DNA of 64,000 nt from Calditrichia bacterium (GCA_028284445.1 JANQRS010000072.1:1-64000); one strand, 5' to 3'; positions 21,288 to 30,390 are shown, counted from the first letter of the stretch. Numbers and translations are program-made. The notes: generated by a model from the sequence alone, not told the origin.

Positions 21288-22085
21288 TCAATTGAAAATC
21301 TCGGTTAATTTGGATCTTCGCCGGGTTGCCGGTGCAAAAGCTTCTTTCAGCTTTTGCGACAGGGTTTCCTCGTTATAGTTCCGAGTCATAACGCCTTTTT
21401 CGACCAGTGAGATAATCCCTGTTTCCTCGCTGACAACCAGTATCAGGGCGTCAGTTTGCTCCGAAAGGCCCATAGCAGCGCGGTGACGCATGCCAAATGC
21501 CGGATCGACATTCGGATCTTGTATCAGTGGGAGCTGACACTTTGCTGCCAGGATTACATCGCCTTCAATAACGATTGCACCGTCATGTAAAGGGGAGCGG
21601 GGATTAAAGATCGACATCAGGAGAGGTTTACTAACCTGCGCTTGAACGGGAAGGCCGGTTTCAACCACACTTTTGATACCTGTTTCTCTGAGCAATACAA
21701 TAAGTGCGCCAAAATTTTTCTGCGCCAGCTCTAATGCCGCTCCGACAACCTCTTCAATAAACCTCGGCGATTCCTCCCTAACCAGTTTTTGTATGATGGG
21801 ATTCTGGCCAATGTATAACAACAGTCGCCGGAATTCCGGTTGAAATATGATTACAAATGCGATGACCCACACGGTTTTCAAATTCGAGAAGATCCATGAC
21901 GTTCCACTGAGGTTCGCCAGATCCGCCAGCATGGACAGCAACAAAATCAACAGCAGTCCGAGCATCATGCGTGCGGCAATGCTGCCGCGGATAAACTGGT
22001 AGATCTTGTAAAAGACCAGGGCTACCAGAATGATGTCGAGCACGTCGACTATGTGTACTGTGAAAAAGCCTACTCGAAATAGCAT
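21288..22085 (-). CDS. cdaA: Diadenylate cyclase CdaA
   Basis: CdaA makes the second messenger c-di-AMP from two ATP at the inner membrane; the messenger usually controls potassium and osmolyte homeostasis. The 265-residue protein has three N-terminal transmembrane helices (about 5-25, 33-55, 62-80) followed by the DAC domain. The DAC motifs are visible: SPLHDGAIVIEGD (DGA) and FGMRHRAAMGLSE (RHR), followed by VVSEETGIISL. No CdaR or GlmM gene is adjacent, unlike in Firmicutes. It lies about 220 bases downstream of folP on the same strand, separated by a palindromic repeat. No clear ribosome site precedes the ATG. Confidence 0.95.
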   Translation of the reverse strand: MLFRVGFFTVHIVDVLDIILVALVFYKIYQFIRGSIAARMMLGLLLILLLSMLADLANLSGTSWIFSNLKTVWVIAFVIIFQPEFRRLLLYIGQNPIIQKLVREESPRFIEEVVGAALELAQKNFGALIVLLRETGIKSVVETGLPVQAQVSKPLLMSIFNPRSPLHDGAIVIEGDVILAAKCQLPLIQDPNVDPAFGMRHRAAMGLSEQTDALILVVSEETGIISLVEKGVMTRNYNEETLSQKLKEAFAPATRRRSKLTEIFN

Positions 22086-22214
22086 TATTCAAATATTCTA
22101 ACCGTATGTTCGTTGACCTTTGTCCGTTCATCGATGACCGCTCATCGGTCAACGACTTCTTTTCTCGTGTCGCCGCTCCGCCGCGGATGTATAAAACCGA
22201 TGTAACGCCCTGTC

Positions 22215-22268
22215 GGATTAGCCGCATTCAGAAATTCGCCTTAGCCCATTCCTCATTCCGGCTAATCC
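22215..22268. repeat. Intergenic inverted repeat (GGATTAGCCG / CGGCTAATCC)
   Basis: Two perfect ten-base arms enclose a 34-base loop between cdaA and folP. On the minus strand the outer sequence reads GTAGGTTGGATTAGCCGGAA, which resembles families of dispersed palindromic intergenic repeats seen in many bacterial genomes. A second inverted repeat, CGTTGACC / GGTCAACG (22111-22118 and 22147-22154), lies beside it. Copy number in this genome cannot be assessed from the window. Confidence 0.6.
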
Positions 22269-22304
22269 AACCTACAACTACTCCCAACTAACAACTATTA
22301 CTAC

Positions 22305-23486
22305 TTATGCCTTGTGCTCCCTAACTGCCTTCAGCACTTGCAGGCATTGTTTCATTTCTTTGACATCGTGCACGCGTATTATTTTCGCGCCGTTTTGCAG
22401 CGCCAGCAAAGAGCTGGTCACTGTGCCAATCACACTATCAGACGCCGAAGTTTGCAGCAATTCCCGCAGGAATGTTTTTCTCGAGGTTCCGATAAGCAGC
22501 GGATACCCGAGACTGCGAAACTCATTAAGCCGGCGAATGATCTCAAAATTATCATCCAGGCGCTTCCCAAAACCGATACCGGGATCTATAATTAGCTGAT
22601 GAACCCCCTGCGCCTCTGCAGTTCGACATTGATTTCTCAGCCAGCGATAAATTTCATAGATCAGCATGCCGTATTCCGGCTTTTCCTGCATGGTCTTCGG
22701 CTTTCGCTGGATGTGCATCAGCATGAGGGGCACACCAAATTCAGCAACAACGCCGGCCATCTTTTCATCAAAAGTGAGCCCGCTAATATCGTTGATAATG
22801 TGGGCGCCAACATCAAGCGCCCGCCGGGCTGTCTCACTTTTGTAGGTATCAACAGACAACACTGCATCTGTTTCTTTGGCCAGTCTCTCAACGACTGCGC
22901 CAATTCGACGCCATTCTTCCGCAGCATCAACCGGGTCTGCCCCCGGTCGCGACGACTCACCGCCGATATCGATGATGTCTGCGCCATTTGCAAGCATCTC
23001 CAGCGCCCGGCGGTGGGCGGCATCTGCAGATAGATACTGACCGCCATCGCTGAAAGAATCCGGGGTCATGTTGAGGACCCCCATAATCAGCGGCTGATGC
23101 AGCGGTATCGATCTGCCGTTGGCAACATAGTCCCATTTTTCAATGGCTACGTTGTCCAGAACATTTTTTAATTCTTCCGTGAAGGGATGTAAATCCTTGG
23201 ATGGGTTCTCACCAAGCAAAGAAGCAAGTTGCAAAGGTGAGGCACCAGTAAAGCAGGCAATTAACCGTGCTTTTTTATCGTTCGTCGTTTCGCCTAAGAG
23301 ACGAACCCGATCACTGAGGCCAATCTTTTCAAATACAGCCGTTATGTCGTTATGTTGATACCCGTCGATTGCAAATGTCAGATTTGTCCGTAAATCGTTG
23401 ACATCCGATTCTGACGGGGTGATGCCGTATCCTTCAAGTTCCCGGCGGGCATCACCGGCAGTTAAAGCAAACAATTGCCGAATCAT
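22305..23486 (-). CDS. folP: Dihydropteroate synthase with N-terminal extension
   Basis: DHPS condenses 6-hydroxymethyl-dihydropterin pyrophosphate with p-aminobenzoate in folate synthesis. The catalytic TIM barrel occupies about residues 130-390, with MGVLNMTPDSFSDGG, GADIIDIGGESSRPGA, SVDTYKSETA, HIINDISG, LMHIQ and GIGFGKR all present. The first 125 residues are an extra domain not needed in the short (about 280-residue) enzymes; extended DHPS of around 390 residues is known in several phyla. The ATG lies 11 bases after the stop of the upstream TPR gene, with AGGG ten bases ahead. FolE is encoded nearby on the same strand, so two folate-pathway enzymes share this cluster. Confidence 0.95.
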   Translation of the reverse strand: MIRQLFALTAGDARRELEGYGITPSESDVNDLRTNLTFAIDGYQHNDITAVFEKIGLSDRVRLLGETTNDKKARLIACFTGASPLQLASLLGENPSKDLHPFTEELKNVLDNVAIEKWDYVANGRSIPLHQPLIMGVLNMTPDSFSDGGQYLSADAAHRRALEMLANGADIIDIGGESSRPGADPVDAAEEWRRIGAVVERLAKETDAVLSVDTYKSETARRALDVGAHIINDISGLTFDEKMAGVVAEFGVPLMLMHIQRKPKTMQEKPEYGMLIYEIYRWLRNQCRTAEAQGVHQLIIDPGIGFGKRLDDNFEIIRRLNEFRSLGYPLLIGTSRKTFLRELLQTSASDSVIGTVTSSLLALQNGAKIIRVHDVKEMKQCLQVLKAVREHKA

Positions 23487-23497
23487 TCATGCAGACC

Positions 23498-25111
23498 CTA
23501 TTCAGGAATCGGAATATTAAGTTCTTTCAGGCATTCCCTGATTCCTTTCATTGCCTGCACAGCGTAATAGTCATCTTCATCGATCTGGTTGGCAACCCGA
23601 TAGCGAAAGCGCTCCAGCGCCTCCTCAAAATTGCCGTCCTGCTGATAGATGACTCCCAGGTAGAGATGCGAATCGAGATGATCTGCAATTCGAATTGCTT
23701 CCTGAAAGTAGCCTCTTGCTGCACTAAACTCTTCCAGCTTAAAGGCCGTTACGCCTAAATTATATTTCGCCAGTTCTGACTCCGGTGCGAGCGAATCGGC
23801 CTTCAAAAACATCTGATAGGCCTGGCGATAATCAAAAATCGTTAGCAAATATTTCCCTTGCAGCATCAGGGCGGTGGTTGAATTCGGATTTAAAGCCAAC
23901 ATCCGATCCAAATATTCCCGCACCTTTTGCGAGGGCGCCTGATTAACCGGTACTGATTGAAGCAGGTCTTCTACCAGGCGTACCAGCACACTCTCATACA
24001 TCGGGCAAATTTCCAAAATCCGGTTTAATATTGCCCGTTTATTGCTAAACGAGAGATCCTCATAACGCGAGGGGTGCAATAGTGACAGATTCTCCAACAC
24101 TTCGATGTTAAATGGATTGGCATTGTAGGCGATTTTCAGAAACTCTTCTGCTTCTGCAAATCGCTCTTCCTGAATAAAGCTCTCAGCGATCATGTTATCC
24201 AGCACCGGATCATCGATATTGGCGGCGATATTTTCCTTCGCGCGGTTAATCAAAATCTTCCGGGCTTCCATTAACATCAGTTCCCACTCCGATTTCCGGG
24301 TCTCATACGGATTCCTGTCTTTCTCCTCGGTCCGTTTGATACCGGCAAGTCGAATGCGGTTAAATTGCTGCCACCGTTGAATTTCCGCATGATTTGGGTG
24401 TTGCATCAGTGTTGAAACGCACAGATTTTCACTTTTTTTGTATTTTTTTGCATAAAATGCCGCTTTTGCATGAACGGAAAGACTGTCGGGTGGCATTTGA
24501 TACATAAAATCCAGCTTTACCTGGAGATGTTCGCTGATCCATGCTGCAATTTCGGTGGCAACAGCAAAGGGATTATCAGCCTCCAAGCGAAACTCCGGCG
24601 AGGTTTTTTCTACCTCTCCACCGGACTGATATAGTGTCATTTGCAAGATATGCCCATTTGCAGACTTCCGCAGTGCGCCCAGCACAAATTGGTCTATCGG
24701 TAAATTACGAACAATTCTATCACGGACCTGCGAATTGTTTCCCGATCCGCTGACACCACCATATTGAGTCCAGCGCATCGGGAAGAAAAAATCTGTCGGA
24801 CTGCGAAAGGGTTGAATCCCGGCTTCTGTTTCCTGGTTCAGAGCCTCGGCCACCCATTCAGCAGCCGGATCTTCGCTGACAAAGAAAACCGAATATCGAT
24901 TTAGCACCTCCGGCGGAGGATCGGAAACCCACAGGGCAAAATAGCCAAGGGTAATCACTGCCCAAACCGCCAGAAACCAGACCTTAAACTTGGCCGGCGT
25001 GAACAGGTCGTTTTTCCGGGAGCTGTTGTAGAGCACCAGGAAGATCAGCAAAATCACCAGCACATACAATGCAAAACCGCCGGGCACCTTGCCCGACAAG
25101 AAATCATACAT
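23498..25111 (-). CDS. Membrane-anchored TPR protein
   Basis: The 537-residue protein has two N-terminal transmembrane helices (about 12-30 and 43-62). A mixed domain follows (about 70-200, beginning LNRYSVFFVSEDPAAEWV) that resembles a nucleotide- or ligand-binding fold but cannot be assigned. The C-terminal half contains TPR-like helix pairs (about 225-520), for example AKYNLGVTAFKLEEFSAARG and HLYLGVIYQQDGNFEEALE. It sits between folE and folP on the same strand, directly upstream of folP. The function is unknown; a scaffold for protein-protein contacts at the inner membrane is inferred. Confidence 0.75.
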   Translation of the reverse strand: MYDFLSGKVPGGFALYVLVILLIFLVLYNSSRKNDLFTPAKFKVWFLAVWAVITLGYFALWVSDPPPEVLNRYSVFFVSEDPAAEWVAEALNQETEAGIQPFRSPTDFFFPMRWTQYGGVSGSGNNSQVRDRIVRNLPIDQFVLGALRKSANGHILQMTLYQSGGEVEKTSPEFRLEADNPFAVATEIAAWISEHLQVKLDFMYQMPPDSLSVHAKAAFYAKKYKKSENLCVSTLMQHPNHAEIQRWQQFNRIRLAGIKRTEEKDRNPYETRKSEWELMLMEARKILINRAKENIAANIDDPVLDNMIAESFIQEERFAEAEEFLKIAYNANPFNIEVLENLSLLHPSRYEDLSFSNKRAILNRILEICPMYESVLVRLVEDLLQSVPVNQAPSQKVREYLDRMLALNPNSTTALMLQGKYLLTIFDYRQAYQMFLKADSLAPESELAKYNLGVTAFKLEEFSAARGYFQEAIRIADHLDSHLYLGVIYQQDGNFEEALERFRYRVANQIDEDDYYAVQAMKGIRECLKELNIPIPE

Positions 25112-25240
25112 TTATAAAGCCTGTCTTTTCTTTAACGAGATTGGTATGTCAATACTATCAATGTGAATCAAAAGCCAACGGATTTTCAGCGAAATCCCAA
25201 ATTGGGATTTTTTCTGTTGGAATTTGGAAATTATGACATC

Positions 25241-25762
25241 TCACTTTCTTATGTCAATATCCCCGATGGTTGCTTCACAAACTGTCCGCACATCCTTCTT
25301 GTGCTCTCCGCGCATTGAGGCGCAAAGCTGAGTGGCTTCGCTGCGGACATGTACGCCATGGGGTTTCAGATGTGTCATGATAAATTGACCCACCTGGTCG
25401 GTCAACCGTTCCTGTAATTGCAGTTGGGCTGAAAAGTGATCAACGATCTTCGAGAAGCTGGAAAAACCGGCCACACGGCCGTCTGCCGGCCGGTAAGCAA
25501 TATCAATTTTCCCAAAAAACGGCAGGAGATGATGCTCGCAGACCGAATAGAAACTGATATCTTCTATTCGGATGAGATGGTCACCACGCAAATTTTCGTC
25601 TAGACCAACGTTGACATGCAATTCTCTACCGGTAGCGCCCAGAACTTCCGTTAACATCTCGGCGACACGTTCCGGTGTCTTTTGCAGTCCCTTGCGGCCG
25701 GCGTCCTCACCAATTCCTTCCAGAATCAGCCGCACACCGGCTTCAAGTTTATCCGTATCCAT
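25241..25762 (-). CDS. folE: GTP cyclohydrolase I
   Basis: FolE converts GTP to 7,8-dihydroneopterin triphosphate, the first step of folate (and pterin) synthesis. Zinc and active-site motifs are present: SVCEHHLLPFFGKIDIAYRP, the GFSSFSKIVDHFSAQLQLQE helix, and HVRSEATQLCASMRG. I place the start at the ATG at 25762, giving MDTDKLEAG and 173 residues. GGAAG lies about nine bases ahead of it, and it begins four bases after the ftsH stop. Longer in-frame ATGs would overlap ftsH and lack a ribosome site. Confidence 0.95.
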   Translation of the reverse strand: MDTDKLEAGVRLILEGIGEDAGRKGLQKTPERVAEMLTEVLGATGRELHVNVGLDENLRGDHLIRIEDISFYSVCEHHLLPFFGKIDIAYRPADGRVAGFSSFSKIVDHFSAQLQLQERLTDQVGQFIMTHLKPHGVHVRSEATQLCASMRGEHKKDVRTVCEATIGDIDIRK

Positions 25763-25766
25763 GTTG

Positions 25767-27836
25767 CTATGCTTCCGATTCATCCGGCGCCGGGGGCTTC
25801 TCATCTCCCGAGTCTTCGGCTTCCACTTTCTCTACTTTGCCGTTTCCGTTATCGGCCGCGCCGTTTCCGCCGTTTCTGAATGTTGCATAACGGCGCCCAA
25901 GTGCCTTATCAGGCAATGGCTTATCTTCCATCAAAAGATCAATTTCTTCGCCATCGAGAATCTCACGATCCAACAAGGCTTCTGAAATCTTATGTAGCTG
26001 CTTTATATTCTTGGAAAGCAGTTTGCTGGTTTTCTTCTCCGCTTCCAGAATAATACGCTTCACTTCCGAGTCGATCTCGCGGGCGGTCTCTTCGCTGTAA
26101 TCGCGACTGGTGGCGATTTCCCGACCGAGGAACACTTCTTCGTCCTTTTTGCCAAAGGCCAATGGCCCCATCTTGTCGCTCATACCCCATTCAGTCACCA
26201 TTTTGCGTGCAATAGCTGTTGCGCGCTCGATGTCGTTTCCGGCGCCGGTTGTCAAGTGATCAAACACCAGTTTCTCGGCAACCCGGCCACCCATCAGGGT
26301 GCAGAGCATGGTTTCAATATACTTCCGCGACATCGTATAATTCTCATCGGTCGGCAAGTAATGGGTGAGACCCAATGCCCGGCCACGCGGGATGATCGTC
26401 ACCTTATGCACCGGATCGGATCCCGGCAAAAGCTTGGCAATCAAAGCATGACCCGCTTCGTGATAGGCAGTGCTGCGCTTTTCCTCATCGGACATAATCA
26501 GACTGCGACGCTCCATCCCCATCATGATCTTGTCCTTGGCCATTTCGAAATGTTCCATACTGACCTTGTCAAAATCATCGCGGGCAGCAAAGAGAGCTGC
26601 TTCGTTAACGAGATTGGCCAATTCAGCACCGGCCAGTCCAGGCGTCCCCTTGGCGATAACAAACATATCAACGTCGTCGGCAAGCGGAATATTTTTGCTG
26701 TGAACGCGGAGAATACCTTCGCGGCCTTTGACGTCCGGGCGATCGACAACGATCTGACGATCGAAGCGTCCGGGACGGAGTAGAGCTGCGTCAAGCACGT
26801 CCGGGCGGTTGGTAGCAGCAATAATGATGACACCCTCAGTGGTATCAAAGCCGTCCATTTCAACCAGCAGGGCATTAAGGGTCTGCTCGCGTTCATCATG
26901 TCCACCGCCGAGTCCAGCGCCACGCTGACGACCAACGGCATCAATTTCATCTATAAAAATAATACAGGGGGCATTTTTCCGGCCCTGATCAAACAGGTCA
27001 CGTACACGACTGGCGCCAACACCAACAAACATTTCTACAAAATCGGCACCACTCATGGAAAAGAAGGGTACGCCAGCCTCACCGGCAACGGCACGCGCAA
27101 GCAAGGTCTTACCGGTCCCTGGAGGCCCGAGCAGCAAAGCGCCCTTAGGTATCTTCCCACCAAGGCGGCTGAATTTACCAGGATTCTTAAGGAACTCGAT
27201 AATTTCCTTGAGCTCTTCCTTTGCCTCATCACAGCCGGCCACATTTTCGAAAGTGACCATGGTTTCATTTTCCATCATTAACTTGGCGCGGCTTTTCCCG
27301 AATGAGAAAATGTTTTTGCCTGCCCCACCGCCCTGCATGCGACGGAAGAGGAAAATCCAGAAACCGAGCAACAAGATCCAGGGCAGGAAGTTAATCAGGG
27401 CTTCAGACCAGTCCGTCGATGGCTTAATGAACTTCACGTCGATGCCACGACGTCTCCAATCGGCTTCCATTTCCTTATCGAGAAAAGGAATGATGGTTTT
27501 GAAACGTGAGATCTCGCGGGTCTTGTCATTACCAATTTGCTGAATTTCTTTTTCTTTCAGCTGGCCGATAAACTCATGACTGTCTTCGTAAATGAAGACT
27601 TCGCCCTTGGCGATATTGTCCTCTTCCATATACTTAAGGAAGGTGGCATAAGGTACTTCCAGGGGTTCACGTTCATTAGGGGCATACAATGTAAACACAA
27701 AGGCGATACCGAGGAAGAGGATCAGCCAGAACAGGACCGATCGAGAGCTCTTCTTCCACGGAAAATCGTCCCGGTTATTGTTTGGGCCTTCCGGATTGCG
27801 ATTATCCCTGAATCTGTTATTTTGATTTTCACTCAT
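25767..27836 (-). CDS. ftsH: ATP-dependent zinc metalloprotease FtsH
   Basis: FtsH is a membrane-bound AAA+ protease that extracts and degrades membrane and regulatory proteins. The 689-residue protein has two transmembrane helices (about 33-52 and 145-165) flanking a periplasmic domain. The AAA+ module follows, with Walker A GPPGTGKT, Walker B IIFIDEID and the SRH in AATNRPDVLDAALLRPGRFD. The M41 protease has the HEAGH zinc site. The C-terminus is acidic and Asn/Gly-rich. The ATG at 27836 (MSENQ) is preferred over a TTG four codons upstream. A palindromic repeat separates it from hpt, and folE follows within five bases. Confidence 0.97.
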   Translation of the reverse strand: MSENQNNRFRDNRNPEGPNNNRDDFPWKKSSRSVLFWLILFLGIAFVFTLYAPNEREPLEVPYATFLKYMEEDNIAKGEVFIYEDSHEFIGQLKEKEIQQIGNDKTREISRFKTIIPFLDKEMEADWRRRGIDVKFIKPSTDWSEALINFLPWILLLGFWIFLFRRMQGGGAGKNIFSFGKSRAKLMMENETMVTFENVAGCDEAKEELKEIIEFLKNPGKFSRLGGKIPKGALLLGPPGTGKTLLARAVAGEAGVPFFSMSGADFVEMFVGVGASRVRDLFDQGRKNAPCIIFIDEIDAVGRQRGAGLGGGHDEREQTLNALLVEMDGFDTTEGVIIIAATNRPDVLDAALLRPGRFDRQIVVDRPDVKGREGILRVHSKNIPLADDVDMFVIAKGTPGLAGAELANLVNEAALFAARDDFDKVSMEHFEMAKDKIMMGMERRSLIMSDEEKRSTAYHEAGHALIAKLLPGSDPVHKVTIIPRGRALGLTHYLPTDENYTMSRKYIETMLCTLMGGRVAEKLVFDHLTTGAGNDIERATAIARKMVTEWGMSDKMGPLAFGKKDEEVFLGREIATSRDYSEETAREIDSEVKRIILEAEKKTSKLLSKNIKQLHKISEALLDREILDGEEIDLLMEDKPLPDKALGRRYATFRNGGNGAADNGNGKVEKVEAEDSGDEKPPAPDESEA

Positions 27837-27924
27837 ATATTCGCCCAATCTATCAGCTTTATGTTTGCTTGCTTTACTTCAAAACTTGTGAGAGCCTATG
27901 GCCCGTCAGGCGCTTTGCTCGCGT

Positions 27925-27969
27925 GACATCCCCCTAAATTTCCCTTCAAAGGGGGATTTAGGGGATGTC
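27925..27969. repeat. Palindromic intergenic repeat (GACATCCCC / GGGGATGTC type)
   Basis: A near-complete palindrome reads GACATCCCCCTAAAT then ATTTAGGGGATGTC around a short CTTCAAAG centre. The CCCCCTAAAT / CAAAGGGGG pattern matches a kind of MITE-like or REP-like dispersed repeat frequent in bacterial intergenic DNA. It lies just downstream of hpt and upstream of ftsH and could fold in the transcript between them. Genome copy number is not visible here. Confidence 0.7.
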
Positions 27970-27977
27970 TGGCAGCT

Positions 27978-28529
27978 TTATTTATCAGCTAGCTGGTAAA
28001 TCGCATTCACATTACGTTTTTGTTGCTTGTAGTCCAGTCCGTATCCAATGACGAACTTATTTTCGATTTCAAACCCAACGTAATCTATTTCCAACTCTAC
28101 CTTCGCTGCACCTTTCTTCACTAGTAATGATACAAATTTTAGCGAAGCAGGTTTCATACTTTTGATTCTGCGTTTCAGATACTGAACAGAGAGACCACTA
28201 TCCACAATATCTTCGACTACAATAATGTCTCGTCCTTTAAGATCGGCACTAAAGTCCTTGATCATGGTAATTTCACCGGAAGACACCCGGGCATTCCCAT
28301 AACTGGATATTTTGATAAAGTCCATTTCGCACTCGATCGAGAGATAACGAATAAGATCCGCCAGCAAGATCACCGCACCGTTCAGGACACCAATCATGAT
28401 CGGCACTTTTCCTTCATAATCGCGGCTTATTTGCCTTGCCAGTTCGCCGAGGCGATCCTGAATCTGCTTTTCGGAGAACAGCGTTTCAAAATACAAGTCA
28501 TCGATCTGTATCGAATCGGGTGCATTCAT
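27978..28529 (-). CDS. hpt: Hypoxanthine phosphoribosyltransferase
   Basis: This purine salvage enzyme transfers the phosphoribosyl group from PRPP to hypoxanthine or guanine. The 183-residue length fits. The PRPP-binding loop is IIVVEDIVDSGLSVQYL, and the LAGVLNGAVIL-like PPi loop is present as IGVLNGAVILLADL. Its ATG overlaps the tilS stop codon (ATGA), so the two are translationally coupled. The tilS-hpt-ftsH order is widely conserved in bacteria. Confidence 0.95.
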   Translation of the reverse strand: MNAPDSIQIDDLYFETLFSEKQIQDRLGELARQISRDYEGKVPIMIGVLNGAVILLADLIRYLSIECEMDFIKISSYGNARVSSGEITMIKDFSADLKGRDIIVVEDIVDSGLSVQYLKRRIKSMKPASLKFVSLLVKKGAAKVELEIDYVGFEIENKFVIGYGLDYKQQKRNVNAIYQLADK

Positions 28530-29914
28530 ATCTTACGGGCCTCTATCTTTAGGACGTTACGTGTCTGATCTGTTATCTTGTAGTTGTCGTCAATACGTGC
28601 GCCAACTACGGCAACAATGCCGGTTTGGTGTTCCAGAACCAACATCTCTTTTTTTGCCAGCAGTAAAGCCGGTGCGTCTGTCAAAAAGTCGCTTACTTTT
28701 TTGCGATTAGACATGCCCAATGGCCGGAATTTATCGCCGGCAACCCAGGTTCGTATCCGCAGCGGCAATGTCAATTTATCCGCATCAAGAAACTCAACAC
28801 CAGGCGTATCCAATCGTGTTACTTCGCTTCTCAACAGACGGTCGAAAGAGATCGACAGTCCTAATTCCGCCAACTGAATAATGCCATCCAGGGGGGCGGT
28901 TTGATCAACGGGCACCGGCGTTCTGTGGGGTGAAAACGTCAAATGATCATCTTGCATGGTAACTTCGATTGCATCCAGCAAGCGATATCTCTTCCCCGGT
29001 GCAGCGCCCTTCAGCCACTTTTCAAAGCTTCTAAACTGTTCAAAAACAAGCTTTTTTGACAAGCCGGTCTGGCGCTCAAAAATCGATTCCAGCACCCGAA
29101 TCTGAATCCCGGAAAAATACTGGTTCCAGACTGTCAGAACAAGGCGTATTTTATTTTGATCGCCAATAAAATCGGCATTTTCGAGCACTTCGCTAACTTG
29201 TGCTTTGACGTATGCTTCCCAATCCGCAGCCGTTAGTCCAAGTCGCAAAAACGGCTTAAGTTCCTGCATCCCAAATTGATTACGCAGCAATGGAAGAAGA
29301 TGTTGCCGAACGCGATTACGCGTAAAGCGCTCATCTTCGTTTGAGGCGTCATGACGAAACTGAATCTGTTGCTGCTCTGCCCACTCAAGCAGCCGTCTTT
29401 TTTCAGCAAACAGCAGCGGACGAATATAGGCATCGCGTCGCAGACGAATACCGCTCAAGCCCTCAATCCCGGTACCGGCAATGATGCGCATGAGAATAGT
29501 TTCCGCCTGGTCATCAAGATGGTGAGCAGTGGCAATCAGATCAAAATTGTGCGTTTGCAGACAATCGCGAAAAAAGGCATCGCGCAAATATCGTCCGGCC
29601 TCTTCAATCGACCACTTGTTCTGAGCGGCGGTGGCCGCGACATTGTCACGGTCGCTCCAGAATTGCAGGTTATTGACCTCAGCAACCTCTCGCACAAGTG
29701 CTTCATCGAGATCAGCGTCCTCCCCCCGCAGCTGATGATTAAAATGAGCGACAGCCAACTCGATATCGAGATGACTTTGCCATTCCAGCAACAGGTTGAG
29801 CAGCACCATAGAGTCGACACCACCGCTACCAGCAACGATGATGCGCTGCCCGGCTGCAATCAGCTCGTGCTCCCGCACAAACTCCAGAAATTGATATTTC
29901 AGGGAATTATTCAT
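28526..29914 (-). CDS. tilS: tRNA(Ile)-lysidine synthetase TilS
   Basis: TilS modifies the wobble C of the CAU-anticodon tRNA-Ile to lysidine so that it reads AUA. The N-terminal PP-loop ATPase has SGGVDS within AGSGGVDSMVLLN, then AVAHFNHQLRGEDAD, LIATAHHLDDQAET and GIEGLSGI. The 462-residue length shows the full protein with the C-terminal substrate domains (DKFRPLGMSNRKKVSDFL near 410). It begins 22 bases downstream of a CAU-anticodon tRNA gene and overlaps hpt by four bases. No strong ribosome site precedes the ATG. Confidence 0.96.
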   Translation of the reverse strand: MNNSLKYQFLEFVREHELIAAGQRIIVAGSGGVDSMVLLNLLLEWQSHLDIELAVAHFNHQLRGEDADLDEALVREVAEVNNLQFWSDRDNVAATAAQNKWSIEEAGRYLRDAFFRDCLQTHNFDLIATAHHLDDQAETILMRIIAGTGIEGLSGIRLRRDAYIRPLLFAEKRRLLEWAEQQQIQFRHDASNEDERFTRNRVRQHLLPLLRNQFGMQELKPFLRLGLTAADWEAYVKAQVSEVLENADFIGDQNKIRLVLTVWNQYFSGIQIRVLESIFERQTGLSKKLVFEQFRSFEKWLKGAAPGKRYRLLDAIEVTMQDDHLTFSPHRTPVPVDQTAPLDGIIQLAELGLSISFDRLLRSEVTRLDTPGVEFLDADKLTLPLRIRTWVAGDKFRPLGMSNRKKVSDFLTDAPALLLAKKEMLVLEHQTGIVAVVGARIDDNYKITDQTRNVLKIEARKI

Positions 29915-29936
29915 TTGAACCGGAGGGAAAAAAGAG

Positions 29937-30010
29937 TGGCGGCACAGGGATTCGAACCCCGGACACGCGGATTATGATTCCGCTGCTCTAACCAACTGAG
30001 CTATGCCGCC
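29937..30010 (-). tRNA. tRNA with CAT anticodon, most likely elongator tRNA-Met
   Basis: The 74-nucleotide gene folds into a full cloverleaf. The acceptor stem is GGCGGCA / TGCCGCC, the D-arm is AGCTCAGTTGGTTAGAGC, and the anticodon arm is GCGGA-ATCATAA-TCCGC with CAT in the loop. The T-arm has GGTTCGAATCC and the discriminator is A. The 3' CCA is not encoded. The G4-C69 and G5-C68 pairs differ from the C4/C5 pairs TilS prefers in E. coli tRNA-Ile2, so elongator Met is the better call, but initiator-type features are also absent. A T run lies just after the 3' end. Confidence 0.9.
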
Positions 30011-30342
30011 ATTTGAAGTAAAAACAATGATTTAGAGTGAAGTTCTAATAGGCGATTTTGTTTGCATTGCCACTTCAATCATCGTCTTCGCCTTAAAAAG
30101 TGCATGAATGTATGGAATGAGGGGTGGGAATGCCAGTGTTTTTTGAAGTTTTTTAGTGGATACATGTAGCATGTGTGCCCACGAACAAAATAGATCCGAT
30201 AGCCGAGCTTCTTGAAGTGGATGCCGTCATATAGCCACGCCTGTTGAGCCACAGGCTATTGATTGAGATAAAGCTCTTAAACTATCTGCTTTGTTATTTG
30301 CCTCATTCTTTTTTTTGATATCGAAGACCATTCTTGAGAAAG

Positions 30343-30390
30343 AAAAAAAGCTGTGTGGAAATCAAAAGTTCGTTTTTGCATTTCACACAG
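30343..30390 (-). terminator. Rho-independent terminator closing the accessory minus-strand genes
   Basis: On the minus strand CTGTGTGAAAT pairs with ATTTCCACACAG (one bulge), with an inner CAAAA / TTTTG stem, and is followed by seven T residues. It lies about 165 bases downstream of the 120-residue orphan gene and would stop leftward transcription before the tRNA. Confidence 0.75.
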
